Assembly (NCBI GenBank): GCA_007922225.1
Contig: ML679956.1
Location: 79,093,554 to 79,157,553 of the forward strand
Source: Emydura subglobosa
Taxonomy: Eukaryota > Chordata > Testudines > Chelidae
DNA: 64,000 nucleotides
Direction of reading: 5' to 3'
Shown here: positions 34,105 through 46,694 of the stretch, piece by piece
Layout: each line of letters opens with the position of its first letter
Position numbering within the stretch: the stretch's first letter is position 1
Translations under genes and position numbers: made by a program
Notes under the pieces: generated by a model
What the model saw: the letters and a program-made list of their open reading frames with translations, nothing else
Databases searched by the model: none
Told to the model about the DNA's origin: nothing

Positions 34105-34245
34105 GGGGGCTTGGCTTAGTAGATAGAGCCGTGACGTAGGACTCAGGAGACCTGGGTTCTCTGCCCTCAGCCGGCTGGACAGCCTTGGGCAAGTCACAGC
34201 CCCTCTCCTTGCCTCAGTTTCCCCAGCTGTAAAGAGAGGATGACG
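34105..34245 (+). repeat. MIR/CORE-type SINE
   Basis: 'ggcttagtagatagagccg', 'ggagacctgggttc', 'cagccttgggcaagtcaca' and 'tgcctcagtttccccagctgtaaa' appear in the MIR order. One of the best-preserved copies in the window. Confidence 0.85.
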
Positions 34246-34874
34246 ATGCATCTCTTCTCAGTCACCCAACCCCCCTCCTGCTCTGCCGTGCCCAAGTCAA
34301 CCCCCTGCAGTGCTGCCTGGCTGTGGAGTTGCTTTGGTGTTGCTCTGGCATTTGCCATGTGGTAACTGGCTGGTTTCTTACCCCCGTTTGCAGGGTAGTG
34401 GTGGGGCTGGGGTGGGGGAATGGATCTGTCCCCACCTGCAGAATCCTCCTTGCTCTGACCCACAGAGAGGAGCCTGGATCTCAGCTGTGCAGCTCGGGCT
34501 CTGCTCCCTTTCCCCTCCCCACGTTAGCGAGCTGCGGGTGGCTGGCCCAGGCATAGCTCTGCTCACTGGAGCTTGATGGCTGGCGAGAGGAGAGAACCAC
34601 CTTTGCCTCCCTGTGTGAAAACAAGCCCCCGGGACCTCCCTTCCTCACTCTCATCTCAAGGATGGGGTGACACGGTTTGTTCCCCCCCCATGCGTGGGCG
34701 TGGAAATGAAAGAGCAGAGGCAGCCACACGCAGGGCGAATGGCCAAGTGCGTATGTGCTAGGGAGAGACGGCCCCGGGCGGATGGGTGCGCCCCTGGGGC
34801 ACCCACAGGTGTCAGGGGGGTGCCCGGTTAGAGCACCAGGCCGGCTGGCTGGAGTGATCCGCCATGGGGGGAGA

Positions 34875-34916
34875 AGTGTGTGTGTGTGTGTGTGGGGGGG
34901 GAAGACACACACACAT
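34875..34916. repeat. GT/AC foldback microsatellite
   Basis: A (GT)n run is followed, after a short G-rich spacer, by ACACACACACAT. The two arms are complementary and could fold into a hairpin. Confidence 0.75.
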
Positions 34917-37900
34917 CTCAAAGAGAAGAGCTGCCCTGGGGGAAGAGAGCCGGGACAAAGAGGGACGGAGCGATGATGACGTAGAATCCCTGGAGAAGAT
35001 CTACGTAGCGAGCTCCTGCATTTCCTTAGGAGGCAGGTTATTAACAACTCCGGGATCTGCGCTGATGGGCAGGCAAGTCTCTGTCCTGCTCTTTGCTTCA
35101 CCCGCTGGCGTCTCTCACTGATCACGTTGCCAGGTCCCCTCTTGTATGGGCAAATGCTTGGGAAAGAGGGTGGGGCGTACCACGGCAGGAGGCAGTCACG
35201 TGGCGGGTGAGGTACTGGCAATAACAGACCTGGGTCCGATCAAAGCTCTGACCTCACCTCCCTTGTGTGTCTGATATTCCGGGACGGACATGGCTCCACC
35301 AACACCTGCTGACCTCTGCGGCAGGTGTCCCAGCGTCCCTGCTAGTGAGTAGGCTCTGCCATGGGCCCCTCCGTTCAGCCCTGCCTCCTGGGAACGTGAC
35401 AGCTGGGCAGAGCTGAAGGGCCATGCCCCCCCCCCCAGAGAGGTGATCCCTGAGGTTGCGAGAACCTGGCCCCCGAAGGGCTGAAGAGAGCAGCGCCAGA
35501 AGCTCGAAGTGAACAGCTCAGAGCCAGGGCATTGGGCCGGTCACCCTGCCGTTGTGACTGGGTGGGAAGCCCCAGCTCGAAGTTTTTGCTTTTCCGGTTG
35601 TGGGCATTTGGGTAACAAACAGAGCCTGGAGCCAAGAGCGAAAGAGGAGTTTGGTGTGGTTGGTATTCCCCAGGCTGGCGGGGAAGCTGGCGTCTCCCAG
35701 GGGAGAACATGCCCTTTCTGACCGGGGGAGGTTGGTTGATAAACCCACCAGAAGTAGGTGGGTGAGCCAGAGAATCACCCCTGCTCTCATCAGGCCCGCC
35801 CAGGGGGGAGCACACCCCCCCCCATCATGCCCTCCCAGGACATCTGATGGGAGTGACCAGCCCCTCTAGTGCAAATCTGGCCAGAGACAGGCTGGGGGTC
35901 CACAGCAGGGAGGTAGTAGATGCCCACAGTCCTGGATTGCCCCATAACTCCTGCTGCTGCTGCTACGAGCGACGTTCCTACCCCCATGGCCATCCCAACG
36001 ATGCTGCTGGTGTAGGCCCCGTGGGATGACAGCCTGCGCTTGGCGCCTACACGCGCACACACCCCAGGGCAGAGCACGGCCGGCAGTATTTGCTCGGAGC
36101 TAGGGTAGAGGCTGATCGTGGTGCTGGGTGCCAGGCAGACCAGCACCCTGAATCCTTCACCCTGTGTAATGTGGCTGAGCAGGGCTGGATGGAGCCAAAA
36201 GCCTCGGCGCCTCCTGCTGGTCACCTGGGTTTGGCGCACAGCAGACAGCCGAAATCTTATCAGGGGAGAGAGGAAGGGACTCTGAGTCCAGTGCTGGCAT
36301 TGGTGTGGTTCTTGGTGCTCATTTAACTCTAACACCTGAGAACTCCTCTTTGTGAAGGATCGCACCTCCCTGACCCCGAGCTGGGGGCTGAGACGGCTCC
36401 CAGCCGAGGTCCCCAGTTCTCGGAGTCCTCCAGTGGAAGCAGAGATGAGAAAGCCTCTGAGGTTAAAAGAAAAAAAACCTGGTTTTTGAAAGGACCTACT
36501 AAGGCACAAATCTAGGTGGTTGGTTTTTCCTTTGCAGGTCACTTTAGAGATGAGCAGAGTTAGGAACCGTCATGTCCCCAGAAAAGTCCCCATCCCTGCC
36601 CCCAGACACCAGGGCACTTTGTCACACAGGGTTGGGTGACCAGACATCCCGATATTAGGGGCTTTGTCTTATATTTGCAACTATTACCCCCCCTGAAAAA
36701 AAGTGGCCTGCTTTTTCACACTTGCTATCTGGTCATCCTACACAGGACTAACATGCATAAGCCATCACACACTCACACACGCACGCACATGGGCTTACAC
36801 AAAAGCACCCACGTCGCCACCCACCCATGCAGATACAGGGATACCGACAAGAATGCCACGCAGACTGATACCTGCCTTTCCAGCTGTGCTTGTGGCGGCC
36901 ACATCCGCCTGCAAGCACATCTGCAAGGGCACACAAACGCCAGCACGCATCGACCGAATCATCTCCACAGGTGTGCATGCGCACGCATGCTCCTGACCAC
37001 GACCAGGCCCTCCCGCCGCAGGGAGGGGGGTGCAAAAACCCAGCCATGTGCCCGCAGCTGGAAGGAAGAAAGAGGCCTGGTTTCCCACCTGCGGTGCCAG
37101 GGGCCCTAGCAAACCCTCCCCCTTCAATCCTCTGTTTCCTTGACTCTGTTCCCATGTTCCTTCTCCCCTCTTCGATTCCACTTTCTTATTCTCCATCGCC
37201 AACCCTTCCCTCTACTCCCCTGCCCTTCCTGTGCTCTGTTTACCCCTCATCTCCCCCTCCCTGTCCCAGCTGCCTTCTCTTGCCTCGGAATTGGCCCCTT
37301 GCCCCAGGGAAATCGAGGCTGCTCTACAGCAAATTGGGCAAATATAGGCGGTGCTACTCTCCCAAGCTCCTCCCCCACCATCAAAGCTCCTCCCACTTGA
37401 CATCAACGTGCTCCGATACTGGGGCAGTGGGCAGATGCCATCATGGGCATAGGTTAAACACCTAGACATCATAGCAGAGTGACCCCAGATCTCAGCAAGG
37501 GCATCACCCAGCTGCCAACCCCAGCCTAAGCCAGGAGAGACAGAATGTGTAAAACCAATATCGCCCTGCTCCATTTCTGCCCCCAACCATCCTCTGAGTG
37601 TCTCCTCCTTCTCACGTTCCCCTCCCCCCAGCTCCCAGCCATCCTCTTGGGCTAGGGGCTGGAGCGTGGGCTGCAGGTGACGAATGACTTCCCGGGCTGA
37701 TGGAGAAGTGACTCATGTCCTGGTGTTATCCTCCAAACACAGCTGAGCTGAGCTGTGTCCCTCACTCCCCCCAGGCTCATGTCCGGCTATCCATGCACCA
37801 TCCCCATCTCCTTATGTCAGAGTGCCCAGTACCCTGCAGAGACGCTCCGGGCAAGAGGAAAGAGTTAATCTCAGGAGCATCTTCCCAAGCTGCTCCTCTT

Positions 37901-38669
37901 CCTAAGCAGGGTACCGTCTCCTCCTCCTCGGCTGCCATGGTAACAGAGTGGGGAGCCAGGCTGCGGGGGAGGCACTGAACTCTGTCCTCCACAGCGATGG
38001 ATGAGATCAATAATTCACAAACACCTCGGAGCCAGGGAAGCCTCTGATGCATCTGGCCTTCACATCTCGCCCTCAAGCCCTGGGAACATGTTGTGCTTCC
38101 TAGGGTCTGGGATAGGAAGAAGAGGAGGAGGGATTAAGCCCACAGAGGATCGGATGGGCCAGGGGACAGGAATGGGCTGCATATTTTCCTAGCGTTTGCT
38201 CTGAGCAGGTCTTGGGCGGAGGTGATTGGACATTAGCTAGCGGATGACTTCTGTGAAATGGGTCTTAGCCCATCGCTAGAGGACACACATATGTACATGG
38301 TAACTGCCACAGATCGGCCCCCTTGTCGGCGGCCTTAGCAGAGAGGCCAAGGACTGGATGGGCTACCAAGACTGACCTCTCCAACCACCCGTCCAGATGG
38401 TCCCTGTGGATCAGCAGTGAGGCACGTTGTCGGAGCAGCCCTCCCCCCACCTGTATCGCCTCTGGGGGTCTGATGCCCTTGCTGGCGTGGCTGACTCCTG
38501 CTGAGAGAAGGGACACACTAGAGAGATATCAAATAAAGCATGGTGCAGAAAGAATTGGCCAGAAGCTGATCTGCAGCTGGGCAGTCAGGAGAGCTTGATC
38601 TTCTCATGCTCCAAGCTCAACAGGATGCCCTAGGCAATCTATAGGTGTCACAGGTAAAGCTGGGACCAG

Positions 38670-38960
38670 GAACCAGGTTTGTTTGCACATTACGTGATTA
38701 GCTGGTGGAACTCATGGCCACAAGTTCTCATGGAGGCCGAGAGTTTAGGAACATTCCTGGAAGGCCTTTCTCCGTATCATGAGCCACTGTGCTCCAGGGC
38801 ACGTGTCTGGGGCTAGGAAGAGATCTCCCCCGGGGGTGTTTTATTGCATATTTGTCCAAGCTGGGGGTTCTCGACACTTTCCTCCAAAGCAGCTGGTATC
38901 ATTCACGGCCAGAGACTAGATGCTGGACCAGCTGGATCAGCACGGTGATTTCTGTGTTCC
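38670..38960 (+). mobile_element. Old CR1 LINE 3' fragment
   Basis: 'ggtggaactcatggccaca' and, near the end, 'ggccagagactagatgctggaccagctggatc' follow the layout of a diverged CR1 3' region. Confidence 0.45.
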
Positions 38961-39544
38961 CCCTCTCCCACTGCTGCTCACGTGTCTCACTTCTTTGCAG
39001 GAGCAGCTTCCCCCAGACCTGCAAATTTGGGAAGCCTGGGGCTAAATGAGCCCCTCCTTATCCCCAACTATCCCAGGGCATCCTCCCACATGTCTAGGGT
39101 CTCCCCTGCATTTGGGTTGGAGTCACACATGCTCTAGTGTGGGAGGGGGTGGGAAGTGCAGGGTGGGTTACAGCCAGGAGTGGTGGTAGAGGGGGGATCT
39201 GGAAGCTGGTTTCTTCACATGTGCTCCCATGAAATGCAGGACCAGCTCAGCCCTCTCTGCATCTGGAGTGTGTGGCTGTTGCCAGTGTAAGCTGTCTGCA
39301 GCCGTCTGCGTTGGGCCTGGCCTGGGAACGCTGAATAATGGATAAGACTCTCTGCTTGGGGCGGAAGGGCACAAAGCACACTGATTTACCTGCCAGCTCG
39401 TTGACGGCTGAATGGAGCTGTCTCTCCAACCCCCTTCTCCCCCTCCTCTCAGCCCCTGGCTTATTGGCAGCAGGCAAAGAGATGCTCTGGTTTAACTAAA
39501 ATCTTTTGGCTCAGTACAGGGGAGTCTGAGCGAAGCTCTCTGGT

Positions 39545-39605
39545 CTCATCAGCCTAGATGATCAAACGGTCCCTTCTGGCCTCAGGATCTATGAATCTGT
39601 GAAAG
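39545..39605 (+). mobile_element. CR1 3' tail
   Basis: 'cctagatgatcaaacggtcccttctggcctcaggatctatgaatctgtg' is a typical CR1 3' terminus with its short terminal repeat unit. Confidence 0.75.
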
Positions 39606-40553
39606 TGCTGGCCCCACGTTAGCCAGCCTTCTTCACCCAGGTGTGTCCTGTGCACCCCCTCCACTAGGCAGCGGTACAAGTCACAGACGTGATCTGTCCT
39701 ACGCACGTGGGTCAAGGGATCAGAAGGCCAGCCCCTCACTACAGCAACATATTCGCCAGTCGCATCTATTGAGCAGCATCAGCTCCTGTATCTCAGCAGC
39801 AATGTTACTGGGTTTTTTCCCCTCTGTCCCTCTCAGTCTGTTGCTTTTTACCGGATGATTAATGGGGGGCCCTGGTTTCCAGTGCAAAAAGTATCTGTGT
39901 GACACCATCCCAAAGGTGACTCGTGTCGAGTGAATTTCAGCGCTGGTTAGAAGTGACAGCGGGACAGTCCTGGAGTCTGTCATCCATTGAGCTGCGGGTG
40001 GGCAGCAGCAGGCTGAGCTTCCCCCATCCTGTGCGCTGCCAGTGTGTCTCAGCTGGGCCCTGCAGCACCCGCCTGTCTGGGGGACAGGGCCCCCTTTTTC
40101 CAGACCCGTTTAGTCCAGGGCCTCCTCCTGGCGGGGGGGTTTTGTTACATGGAGACCTGCCCCCTGGGACTGGGGCTGAGACCCGCCGTCCTCGTTTCCC
40201 GCCTTCAGACGTGTCCATCCGAAGGCGGCGCTTCCCCTCACGGCTGCTCTCGGCTGGCTTGGAGCCCAGGGCGGGAGGCTGAACGCCAGGCTCCAGATCC
40301 CCAGAGCTGGGCCTGCTGCAGGGGGTGCCAGGTGGGGAGCAAGGGGCGGAGCATGGGGGGGGAAAGGGTGTTGCACAGGGACACCCCTTAAGGACACAAG
40401 GAGCCTGCTTAGGCCCCGCCCCCTATCAGTAGGGGAGGGGCTCTAGGGGAGGAGCTTGTACCCCACCACCCAGCAATATGGGAGGGGCCTGAGGGGAGAG
40501 GCCTATGCCCCGCCCCCCAGCCGTGTGGGAGGGGGCGAGACTCAGCGCCATCA

Positions 40554-40614
40554 GGACTACATTTCCCATCAGGCCTCAGGCGCCGCGGCGGCTTCCGGCG
40601 GGCGATTTCCGGTT
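40554..40614 (+). promoter_or_regulatory. PTPN23: PTPN23 core promoter: ZNF143-like and two ETS sites in a CpG island
   Basis: GGACTACATTTCCCATCAGG (40554-40573) fits the ZNF143 motif ACTACAnnTCCCA. CTTCCGG (40592-40598) and TTTCCGGTT (40606-40614) are ETS/GABPA-type sites. They lie 140-200 bases before the start codon in a TATA-less CpG island (about 40.4-41.3 kb), the usual layout of a housekeeping promoter. Confidence 0.6.
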
Positions 40615-40751
40615 AGACCGGTCGGTCGGTGGGTCAGGCGGGCTGGAGGCGGGGCCTGGCTGAGGAGGCTGCGGGGCCGGGCCGGGGCCTGTGGCGTTCC
40701 GCGCGGGGCCGGGCCGGGCTGGGCCGGGGAGCGAGCGAGCGGCCGGCCGGG

Positions 40752-40835
40752 ATGGAGGCCGTGCCCCGCATGCCCATGATCTGGCTGGACCTCAAGGAGG
40801 CCGGGGAGTTCGGCTTCAACCCGGCCGTCAAGAAG
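40752..40835 (+). CDS. PTPN23: PTPN23 (HD-PTP) exon 1, start of Bro1 domain
   Basis: ATG at 40752 opens 28 codons, MEAVPRMPMIWLDLKEAG then EFGFNPAVKK, ending in phase 0 before the donor GTGAGG at 40836. This matches the start of vertebrate PTPN23. HD-PTP is a cytosolic, Bro1-domain ESCRT adaptor with a catalytically weak tyrosine-phosphatase domain. It binds CHMP4 through Bro1 and sorts ubiquitinated receptors into multivesicular bodies. The six coding exons seen here total 546 bases (residues 1-182). The rest of Bro1, the V domain, the proline-rich region and the phosphatase domain lie beyond 64000. Compared with human, the changes are conservative. The nearest gene upstream here is the CDK5 activator, divergently oriented 12.7 kb away. 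In humans it is KLHL18, which I could not find in this window. Confidence 0.97.
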
Positions 40836-40840
40836 GTGAG

Positions 40841-40864
40841 GCCGGGCCGGGCCGGGCCGGGCCG
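40841..40864. repeat. GCCGG pentamer repeat beside the exon 1 donor
   Basis: GCCGG is repeated four times, plus a partial copy, starting five bases inside intron 1 of PTPN23. A short unstable-type GC repeat next to a splice donor. Confidence 0.8.
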
Positions 40865-41011
40865 TTGGGTGGGGGAGGGGCGGCCGGCCCCGGATAACTG
40901 TGGGGCCAGTGTGTGCGCTGGGGCCGGGCTGGGCCGGGCTGTGGGGCGCGGGTGGGGGAGGGGAGGCCGGCTCTGGGGGCTCGCCCCTGGTCCCCGTGTG
41001 TGTGTGTGTGT

Positions 41012-41056
41012 GGGGGGGGGGGGGGGCGGGGCCCCCCCCCCCCCGCCCCCCCCCCC
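41012..41056. repeat. Adjacent G run and C run
   Basis: (GT)n leads into G15-C-G4 and then C13-G-C11. The G and C blocks are complementary and adjacent, so a hairpin or a quadruplex could form. Run lengths may contain sequencing error. Confidence 0.8.
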
Positions 41057-41680
41057 TTCCCCGCCTCTCCTGCCCTCCCCCCCCCTGCAGCCGGCCTGGC
41101 GCGGTACCTGTCGCCCTGGGCCCCGCCCCCGAGCCCGGAGGCTGCCTGGCTGGGGCTGGGGCTGCGGCGGGGTGTTGGTGCGGGGGGGGGTCGCGCTCGC
41201 TGGCCCTGGGGCGGCGTCGGTCGGTCGGTCGGTCTGTCTGTCGAGCCCGGTTTGGTCCCGACGCTCCTGCATCTGCGCTTCCCGCGGGCTGTGAGCTGCC
41301 GCTGACCCCGTTCCCACGGGCCGGCTCTCCACGGGGGTGTTTGTTTCGCCCGGCTCTCGGGTGCCTGTGGCGGGGGTGGCTCAGCCCCGGTAGCAGAGAT
41401 CCGTGGTCAGGAGACCCCCTCACCCCCACCCCCACCCCAGTGCACTGTCGGAGGGAGCCATAATGACCTTCCAGGGGAACTGTCCCATCCGCCCACGGGA
41501 TGCAGTCCGAAGTCAGGCCAAGAAATGCTCCAAAAAGAGGTAGGAGGGGTAGAAACCCCCCAGGAGGGAGCCCCAGATGCTCCTGGAAAAGAGAGTCAGA
41601 GCGGGATCGGTGCCCTAAAGGGGCTGGAGCAGATCTCCCGTGGGGAGGGTTCCCATAACACGGACTCTGGATTGTCAAAC

Positions 41681-41960
41681 TGAGGGTGTGTCTACACGAC
41701 GTAGCCTGTGTCAGCGTAGCCCCTAGGGTAGACACAGCCTACACCACCAGAAGGGGTTTTCCTGCCAGTGTAGGAACACCACCTCCCCAAATGACTTTAG
41801 CTACCTCGACAAAGCCCTCTTCTGTTGGCACAGCTGCATTTGTACTGCAAGTTGTGTTGGCATAGCTATGGTGCCGTGTGCGTGTAAGTGTGCGGGAGTT
41901 TTCCACACCCTGACTGACGTGGCTATGACGACGTGATTTTGAAGTGTAGGCCAAGCTTGA
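41681..41960. mobile_element. Short hAT-like nonautonomous DNA element
   Basis: Begins 'gagggtgtgtctacacgacg' and ends 'ttgaagtgtaggccaagctt', with imperfectly complementary termini. Internal text ('ttttcctgccagtgtaggaacaccacctcccc', 'gttggcatagctatg') is typical of short turtle DNA elements. No transposase. Confidence 0.6.
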
Positions 41961-44039
41961 GCCATCCTGCCCCATCTCACTGCCCAGATGAACCATTTTG
42001 AGATTCCCAGTAATGTTTTATTAAGTAAGGGCTCAGTCCAGCATCTGTTTAAAGCCAGTGATAAAAACACTGGGCAGTTTTCCATTGGCTTTAAGGGGAG
42101 ATTGAATCCAGTCCTAAGAAAGTAGCCAAAAGAGAAAAGGGGCAGGTGTACTTTCAATCTCTTAGCTTTAGAAACTAGAGGCTTAACTGAGAGCTCTTTG
42201 CTGCTGTGAAATACTGTGCTATAGTAAAGGAGAGGCTGTGTGATAAAACAGGGACTTGCAGATAGGAGACCTGATCACTGACTTCCTCTCTAAGTCACTC
42301 ATCTTAAATATCACTCTTCTATCTGGGGATGTTTTTACCTACCATTGTTACTAAAACTGCCTTAAAATTTGATTGTAAAACAAAAATTGGCCCTGGGGCC
42401 TCAGGGGCAAGGATAGTGTCTGAAACTGTCTTAACTCATTTATTCTTAAACTACCTAGATTTCAAGTTTGCTGTGTCCCTTTGACTCCTCTCTAACTGTT
42501 TTTCCATCTGTATCAATAACTGATACTTGCTGATTTTGTATTAACTTTTGTAAAATAAAATACTTGTCCATCTTTGAGATTTGTTTGAGAAATATTCTGT
42601 TACTACTAATGAATATTATTTTTGCATGATGTGCAAAATGGTTGTTACTTTTTTGGGGTGGAAGGGCACCTTTCATTCTATATGTCGATACACAGCTTTT
42701 GGTTGATGCCTCAAACATTTTGCTTTGTTTTTTTTCAAGGGAGACTTTAAATGGCTATAAATGGCAAATTCCAAATAGAGATTGGTGTTTCTGTAGTGCC
42801 TTCTATCCACGAGAATCACGAAACATTTTACAAACCAAATTACTACTCTACATTTAAGGGATCTCTTGGTCTGACAGTGAAATGCAGCCATCCTGGCTTC
42901 ACAGCATCACCACCTAACAGTTTGGAAGACAGGGAGTGAAGAGTCTGGTATTCATTTGAAACTGTAGGGGGAATTTAGCTTGGCAGAATGTGATTGGTCA
43001 AGGACGTCTCCCTGATATCTGGGAAAACTGTCATAGGATCTTGGATGACCACAAGCAATTGGGCCTTCCTCAGCTTTTTCTATTGCAGTCTGGAAAGCTG
43101 AGTCATGCTTTGCCGGTTGCTCACATGGTGGTGATAGTAAATTAGAAATGGTCCTTGCCATTCGGGTTTGTCTGCTAGTGCTGAAAAGGAGATTAGCCAT
43201 CAATAGAACTTCTGCTGCAGCTGATGGCATGACAGGTGCCTACCTAGAGGGGTGTGACCTCAAAACCAGTCATTTTAAAATAATATGGCTGTGTGAAAGG
43301 CATAACTGCACATTAGGGATACGCTTACCACTTGGTCAGAGCAAGTGCTGTCTTTTTCAGCATGTTCAAACCTCAGGTTTATTCTTTGTTTAAAAAAAAA
43401 ATCCTGAAAAACCTGATATTAATAGAAGTACTTTCGTTCATCTCTTTTCTTAGATGTAAAGATTTCCCTGCAGTGTTTGCAGCCCAGATTTCTCTGCATT
43501 TTTACTGGTACATGAGAACCAGGAAGTGAAACCTACTAGAATCCAAACAAACTGACTCCTCCAATTTCACTACCAAGGGGAGAGATGCAGAAATGGTGAA
43601 AAGTACATTTTTTTAAGTGCCTTCGGTTTTGATAATCTTAAGCAACAGTGACGTGTAGGATATTCTTTTTAAAACAAGTCTGATGTTTTTTTTAACCTGG
43701 CCAACTTCAAGAAGATCCCTTTAAACTTCAAGGTGTTTACCTTCAGCATTTCTGTTCTTCCCCATGTTTACCTTGAGTGGTGAAGCAGATTGGATTTGCA
43801 GAGTATCATCTAGGGCCTCAGATTCTTCTCCCTTTCCTGGTTGTGGTAGAGAGGTTAGATAACAGAAAGTTTGAACTCCTGGGGGTTTAGGAGATGCTAC
43901 TGATAAGCACAGTGGTAGCATCAGTCTGATATCAGTAAGTTCTAAGCTTCAAAAGCACTTTTTAAAATCCAAAGCTCTCCAAGCCCTTGATGAACACATG
44001 TTAATTTAGTTCTGCTCTTCCCCCTCCACCCCACCTCCT

Positions 44040-44260
44040 GGCGCATACATGCACACTGTGAAGTAGGGGAACTAAGTAATGCAGAGGCTAAATGGCTTCC
44101 TGAATGCCCCACTGTGGTTGAGTGACAGAGCCAGGATTCATGGGGGTCTAGTACTGAATTGCTGTGTGCCCTTGGGGAATTCTTTGTTGCTCCTTCTGTA
44201 CCTGTGAAATGGGGTAATACCCACCTCATACGGTGCTGAGCGGTTAACTGATTGTGTCAG
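44040..44260. repeat. Two MIR-like SINE halves, head to head
   Basis: 44085-44140 ('ggctaaatggcttcctgaatgcccca', 'gacagagccaggattcatgg') is antisense MIR. 44150-44225 ('gctgtgtgcccttgggga', 'ctgtacctgtgaaatggggtaa') is sense MIR. Either two insertions or an inverted rearrangement. Confidence 0.5.
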
Positions 44261-44654
44261 GCTAGATCCTCCGATGGAAAATGCTAAGGAAGTTTATTAA
44301 TAAATGAGTATCTGCTTTCCACTCCTGGTTCTAGTTCTTCTTGACACTGGACGCTGGTTTGTTACTACTTAGAGCCCACAGGAGCCTGTAGGAGTTAGCA
44401 GACGATAGCCCATTTCATTTTTCTTCTGTATTAGGCCCTGGGATGATAAGCCTCCTTGTTTGTTAGGTGCCAGCTAGATATTCAGTCTCTGATGGTCAGC
44501 AATAGGCTTTTCCTTAATCCAAACATGACAGACTTGTTGGCATAAAACATCAGTCCAGAGAGTGATCTTTTCTGGCTTGTACTCAGACCAGATCTACCCC
44601 TTTAGCTAATAACCCTTCAGGACCTTGTGGCCCTTCTTTATTTAACTTCTTTAT

Positions 44655-44880
44655 TGGAAGACCATAGGGCTTGTCCTCATTTCAGATTTAACTCGACTTC
44701 TAACAGGAGTGTTGCCCCTGATTCCAATCTCATCCCCACACACGAACCCTGGACTTGGGTGTGGTGATGCTTTTAACCCCAGTTGGGTGGCCTGAGGTGG
44801 GAGCATAAACTAAAATGTGAGTGAGCACAAGTTATCAACTGCTAACAGGACAGCTCTAGTATGGATGTAGGCTTAGCCCC
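44655..44880. mobile_element. Short DNA element with inverted ends
   Basis: 'gggcttgtcctcat' at the left and 'atgtaggcttagccc' at the right are near reverse complements. Internal 'aacaggagtgttgcccctga' and 'ctaacaggacagctctagtatgg' occur without coding potential. Fits a nonautonomous DNA transposon. Confidence 0.5.
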
Positions 44881-45184
44881 ATTTGAGTGCCACTACTCCT
44901 CCAATGCCTTCCCACAATTCCACCCCAGGTGCCCAGAAAGGAGAGACAAGTTCTCCCACGCTTCACAGGGAAAATGCATAGAGTGGCTCAGCTTGCTGCA
45001 GTGCTAAGAATGCTGGGTGTGCTCCCAGAAGACTTAGCGCCACACCAAGCCAATACAGCCCCCATGTGACATGGCAGTCTGAGTGCTGTATTGCAGTATG
45101 ACGGCTCTCGCTTCAGCTAGGCTAACTAGCATGAGATAACCGGTTATCTCTGCAGTGAAAAGGTGGAGTTCCTCCTCAGTATAC

Positions 45185-45345
45185 TCTAGGGAGGTGGTGG
45201 AATCTCCATCCTTTGAGGTTTTTAAGGCCTGGCTTGACAAAGCCCTGGCTGGGATGATTTAGTTGGGGTTAGTCCTGCTTTGAGTAGGGGGTTGGACTAG
45301 ATACCTCCTGAAGTCCCTTCCAACCCTCATCTTCTATGATATAGC
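45185..45345 (+). mobile_element. CR1 3' terminal fragment
   Basis: 'agggaggtggtggaatctccatcc' through 'ggttggactagatacctcctgaagtcccttccaaccctc' to 'ttctatgata' is the end of a CR1 of the 9.2 kb type. Confidence 0.92.
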
Positions 45346-46119
45346 TTAATATTTTCAGATGCTTATTAATTATACATTTTAGTACGTAAGAAAAAGGTGA
45401 ATCATATATTGCTTATTTACTAGGTAATTTTTTGCTCATGATATCAAGCTGCATTAGGATGGAAACTGGAATTTAACTAAACACACAACAAGATATACAA
45501 TTTATTTTGATTAAACAAAACCTTAAGAGTTTTGGATATATAAATTTATCAAAACATGTTTCACATTTACAACTAACTCATTTATTAATCAGAGGGCTTC
45601 ACTGTAGTCGGTGAATTCAGCTGATTATTTCAGGTCAGTGTGAGAATTTTCAAATATGTCTAAATGAACGTGATTGGAGCTTAAGTTCCCACTTGCCTAA
45701 GTCTCTTAAAAATAAGATAGTCTCCTAAACAACTTAGGCTGTGACCTGTTGTGCCATATTTATAAAGCTTGACCTCAAAAGTTTTCCCCTGATTCTTCTT
45801 CATTTAGAAAAGCAGCCTTTCATTCCAAGTTTTGACAGAGGCTCATGGATTCAGCATAATTATTTTTTATTTAAATGTGTTAAGAGATTATAAATTTAGC
45901 CCTTAGCATATTTTGTATTAGGTTCAGATTTCATTTCAAGCAGGCTTATTTTTTAAAAAAAACCTAATTAATTATAATCCAAATAACAAAAAAACCCCAA
46001 TTTAAATCAAAACCTGATATTAAAAAAAAATTCAAATAAATCATTGTTTTTATCCACTCTTAAGAACAGAACTGAAACCACCAAATCAGGACATAGTGGT
46101 CAGTGAGCAGATACTGGGC

Positions 46120-46200
46120 TGGGCTGGATTTGAACCAGTGACCTAGAGGGTAGAGGTGTCTCTCACTTTGACTAGATTGCAGCCTCCTAGGCAGCTGAGC
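46120..46200 (-). repeat. tRNA-like SINE fragment
   Basis: 'ggatttgaaccagtgacctagaggg' is an antisense tRNA T-arm/B-box with degraded flanks. No cloverleaf. Confidence 0.4.
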
Positions 46201-46694
46201 TTTTCCTAGTGCATTCCCATTGTGTGTATGACCCTCCTCCCCAGACGCTTACCCGACTTCTCTTGTAGCAGCAGGGCAAATGACTTCCTTTATTTCCCAA
46301 ATGGCTGAGCTGCATCTTGAGGTCCTTATAGAGTTCATAGGGTGGCTTAGGATATCTACGTGATCGGATGTCACCTGTCATTAAAAGCATTTTCATCTGG
46401 ATGGTGCAGCCCCCTCTTCTGCAGGCCATCGGCGTCCATGCCCTGTATCATTCCTTGCAGGGCTTGGTGTGCTCTCCTAGTGTTCTGTGGAACTGGAGTG
46501 ACACACGGGCGGTGCTGTGAGTCTGCTCTGGCCCCTGCCCATGGCAGGCTGTGTGTGTGTGGGCAAGGGATGATCTCTGTGGGTGGGGAAGTCCTGTAGT
46601 CTGGGGTTAGTTGCTTTTCTCTTCATCCTACTGACCTGGTGACACATACTTAGGATCCTTTGATGTGACTCATCCCAGCAGATGTCACAGGAGG

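Larger units (their letters stand above)
32530..40400. other. Intergenic DNA between the CDK5 activator and PTPN23
   Basis: No exon recognised. Contains SINE and CR1 scraps listed separately, a G15 run at 33214-33228, a GT/AC foldback at 34875-34916 and CA-rich sequence near 36768-36860. Near 32940-33000 'gttgaacttcagtgggagcgttccctgca' resembles a common sauropsid interspersed repeat. Confidence 0.4.

Noticed and set aside
40569..41735. 388-codon open frame on minus across the PTPN23 promoter
   Set aside because: Pro/His-rich translation of GC repeats and homopolymers, antisense to a well-supported first exon.
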